Shown here: positions 61,810-64,000 of the stretch, piece after piece
Position numbering within the stretch: position 1 is the first letter of the stretch
Layout of the letters: each line of letters begins with the position of its first letter
DNA from: Bacteroidaceae bacterium
GTDB lineage: Bacteria; Bacteroidota; Bacteroidia; Bacteroidales; Bacteroidaceae
Direction of reading: 5' to 3'
Assembly: GCA_017469925.1 (NCBI GenBank)
Contig: JAFUFK010000013.1
Span: 62,001-126,000, forward strand
Length of the DNA stretch: 64,000 nt
Program-made: the position numbers and the translations under genes
Notes under the pieces: model-generated
What the model saw: the letters and a program-made list of their open reading frames with translations, nothing else
Told to the model about the DNA's origin: nothing
Databases searched by the model: none

Positions 61810-64000
61810 GTGGCGTATTCTCGGCTACTGCCTCTCTTTGTTGTCGCTCGCATCATGTGGCAGTCGCAAGTCATCCTACGATGATTTGGTGGACTCGCTC
61901 AATGTGCGTGCCTATCATTATCGCTACATCAATACAGACACGACCTACAGTTGTGCCCACGAAGCGCAGGAGGCAGCCTATGATAATCCCGACGGACGTA
62001 GCGAAGCACTTTGCAACCTGGCCTTTGTGGCCTATAAGAACATGGACTTCGACGAGGTTGATAGCTGCATCTCTCTGGCGCGCACTTATAGCGACAATCC
62101 CCTGATTCTGCTCTGTGCCGACGTCATGCAGATGAAGGCCTACCAGCGTACGGGCGAGGGCGAGCGATTCTTCAGGGTAAAGAGTCAGGCTGAAGACCGC
62201 ATCCAGTATCTCTCCAACCGCCAAGAGCGTATGTCGGACCACGAGAAACAACTCTGGGTCTATGCACAGACGGAGTACTACCTCATCACCTCGACTTATT
62301 ACTTCTATCAGGAGCAGGACTCGCTGGCACGCTCCGAGTTGCGCCATGTTCTTCCTGCCCTTCAACTTCGTGTCGATACCGCCCAGTGGGTCTATTACAA
62401 CTACATGCTTGGGCCGGGCGGATTGGTCGAGGGACGCGATGCTCGCGACATTACCCTCCAAGAGTTCGACTACCTGTTCCGTGCCTACAATACGAGCCGG
62501 CGCGACAGCCTTCGTTACTTCGAGGCCAACTGCCTACAGGCCCTTGCCACGATGTTCCTGTCGCACGATTCGCTGATTAGGGAAAACCGTCCCGACGAGT
62601 ATCACCTGCTTCGCTTCCAGCACCATGCATCTGACGAAGCGACGGATGTCTTCCTGCCTTCCAGCCTTGCCCGCCATGCGTTGGATTTGTTTAAGGCCTA
62701 TGGCGATCTCTTCCAGACGGCTTGTGCCTATCGTACGTTAGGCGAAATAGAATTCCAGCGAGGTGCCTATGAATCCTCGCTCTATTGTTACGAGCAGGCC
62801 TTAGCCTGCGTCAATCAGCACCACCTCCGCTATTATGGCGATATTTCGCCCGATACGCTCATGGTCTTCAATCCCGACGACCTGTTGCGAAGTGTCGAGC
62901 AGGAGTGGATTGAAGACCCACGCATCTCCACCGTGCCCGAGTGGATTGCGGGCATCCGTCAGCAGTTGAGCCTTACTTACAGTGCTTTAGGCATGAAACA
63001 GGCGTCGGACTACAATCGCAACTTCTACCTCGACCTCCTTCAGGCAACCAACCAGAATCAGGAACTCGAGAGCCGAACTGCCGAACTGGAATACCAGACG
63101 CGTTCGCTCAGGAGTCGCATGGTCCTTTGCGTCGTGCTGCTTGGCCTGGCCTTGCTACTGGCTTTGCTGGTGCAAAGGAGCCTGAAACGTCGTGTTAATA
63201 CGAGCCTGCGTGAACTTCAGGACGACCAGTGGCAACCTTATCGCGACTTCGTCGCATGGAACAAGGCCAAACTGGACGAACTGGACGAAGAACGCGAGGA
63301 GCAGGAGGAACGCTTGGAGATGAGCCGCCGACGCGTGACCGACGACAAACGGAAAAATGCAGAGAACAGGGCCAAGGTCTCTCTCGTACATGGTATCGTG
63401 CCCTTCCTCGACCGTATTGGCGGCGAGGTCGTACGTATGAATCAAGAGGGCACCATTAGTCCCGAGCGCCGGGAGTACATCGTGGAGTTGGTGGATGAAA
63501 TAGAACGCTACAATGCCATCCTTACCGAATGGATTCGCATGGAGCAAGGCCAGCTGAACCTGCATGTATCGACCGTGGAACTGCAAAAGCTCTTCGACAT
63601 CATTGCCGAGGGCCACTATGCCTTCGACCAGAAGCATGTGACCCTGCGTGTAGAGCCCACCGATGCCTTGGTGAAGGCCGACGAGAGTCTGACCCTCTTT
63701 ATGGTGAATACGCTATGTGACAATGCCCGCAAGTTCACGCCAGAGGAAGGCCAGGTCACGCTTTCGGCCGAGACGACGGAAGATTACGTAGAGGTGCGAG
63801 TGACGGATACCGGTTGCGGACTCTCGGAACAGGACGTCGAGACGTTGACCCATAATAAGGTGTACGACACCTCAGAGATTGGCACGCGGCCCGAAGGGAA
63901 AGGCTTTGGCTTCGGGCTGATGAACTGCAAGGGCATTATCGAGAAGTACAAGAAGACCTCTTCGCTCTTCTCCTGCTGCGACTTTGGTGTCCATAGCAAG
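61799..64000 (+). CDS. Lipoprotein-type sensor histidine kinase with TPR-like sensor domain (3' end cut)
   Basis: The frame is open for 734 codons to the window edge. The N-terminus is a lipoprotein-like signal (RILGYCLSLLSLASC, Cys22). A TPR-like sensor region (~25-415) follows, then a membrane segment (MVLCVVLLGLALLLALLV, ~441-458) and a coiled coil. The kinase part has the H-box SLVHGIVPFLDRI (~528), N-box MVNTLCDNARKFTP (~635), G1 DTGCGL and G2 GKGFGFGLMN (~700). It resembles DUF5112/DUF5113 kinases of Bacteroidales. A response regulator may lie beyond the right edge. Confidence 0.85.
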   Translation, partial: MQSKWRILGYCLSLLSLASCGSRKSSYDDLVDSLNVRAYHYRYINTDTTYSCAHEAQEAAYDNPDGRSEALCNLAFVAYKNMDFDEVDSCISLARTYSDNPLILLCADVMQMKAYQRTGEGERFFRVKSQAEDRIQYLSNRQERMSDHEKQLWVYAQTEYYLITSTYYFYQEQDSLARSELRHVLPALQLRVDTAQWVYYNYMLGPGGLVEGRDARDITLQEFDYLFRAYNTSRRDSLRYFEANCLQALATMFLSHDSLIRENRPDEYHLLRFQHHASDEATDVFLPSSLARHALDLFKAYGDLFQTACAYRTLGEIEFQRGAYESSLYCYEQALACVNQHHLRYYGDISPDTLMVFNPDDLLRSVEQEWIEDPRISTVPEWIAGIRQQLSLTYSALGMKQASDYNRNFYLDLLQATNQNQELESRTAELEYQTRSLRSRMVLCVVLLGLALLLALLVQRSLKRRVNTSLRELQDDQWQPYRDFVAWNKAKLDELDEEREEQEERLEMSRRRVTDDKRKNAENRAKVSLVHGIVPFLDRIGGEVVRMNQEGTISPERREYIVELVDEIERYNAILTEWIRMEQGQLNLHVSTVELQKLFDIIAEGHYAFDQKHVTLRVEPTDALVKADESLTLFMVNTLCDNARKFTPEEGQVTLSAETTEDYVEVRVTDTGCGLSEQDVETLTHNKVYDTSEIGTRPEGKGFGFGLMNCKGIIEKYKKTSSLFSCCDFGVHSK

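Overview
The window reads as a chromosomal segment of a member of the Bacteroidota, order Bacteroidales (Prevotella- or Bacteroides-like). The grounds are DUF6048/DUF6452/DUF4199/DUF4468 family genes, a Spt-type serine palmitoyltransferase for sphingolipids, a Porin_10 outer-membrane protein, a DPP-IV-like S9 peptidase, a fused NfnAB-like flavoprotein, a DUF5112/5113-like sensor kinase, and repeated TAnnTTTG promoter boxes. The genus cannot be fixed from sequence alone.

Layout. 1-4241 (minus): an operon of membrane/envelope genes (DUF4199, glycosyltransferase 2, DUF6452 lipoprotein, DUF6048, apbE) ending in a Crp-like regulator cut by the window edge. 4310-5215 (plus): SRP RNA, tRNA-Thr and a hypothetical gene packed within a few bases of each other. 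5338-10290 (minus): mutS2 and an S9 peptidase. 10351-18379 (minus): one tightly overlapping run, hisG-hisD-hisC-hisB-recR-membrane protein-glycosyltransferase-GNAT-rluA. 18523-19784 (plus): ribE and a HAD phosphatase. 20004-30557 (minus): a Porin_10 protein, a 2-oxoacid:ferredoxin oxidoreductase (delta, alpha, beta, gamma) with an embedded small membrane protein, a DUF4468 protein, and a TolC/MacA/ABC export system. 30675-36763 (minus): DAG-kinase-like, udk, an MltF-like lytic transglycosylase and a Dna2-like nuclease-helicase. 36929-43333 (mostly plus): spt, a DEAD-box helicase, a DjlA-like co-chaperone (minus), nitroreductase, NAD(P)-binding protein, an alpha-CTD-like protein, thioesterase and GNAT. 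48616-55751 (minus): serS, NfnAB, a PD40-like protein, a nucleoside phosphorylase and mnmE. 56604-64000 (plus): gyrA, two TPR proteins and a lipoprotein sensor kinase running off the right edge.

The most distinctive part is 43343-48633, a visibly A+T-rich island inserted exactly at the 3' end of mnmE. A copy of the last codons of mnmE (Phe-Cys-Val-Gly-Lys-stop) survives at the far end, as expected for site-specific integration with a duplicated core. The island has repeated ATCTGCAAATAT motifs and imperfect ~50-bp repeats near both ends, and no recognisable integrase. Its cargo is an AbiE-type toxin-antitoxin pair followed by a three-gene run: a membrane-anchored deiminase of the agmatine/peptidylarginine deiminase fold with all catalytic residues kept, a small membrane/coiled-coil protein, and an AAA_13-type ATPase broken by three frameshifts. 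This is the best candidate for an undescribed (probably anti-phage) system.
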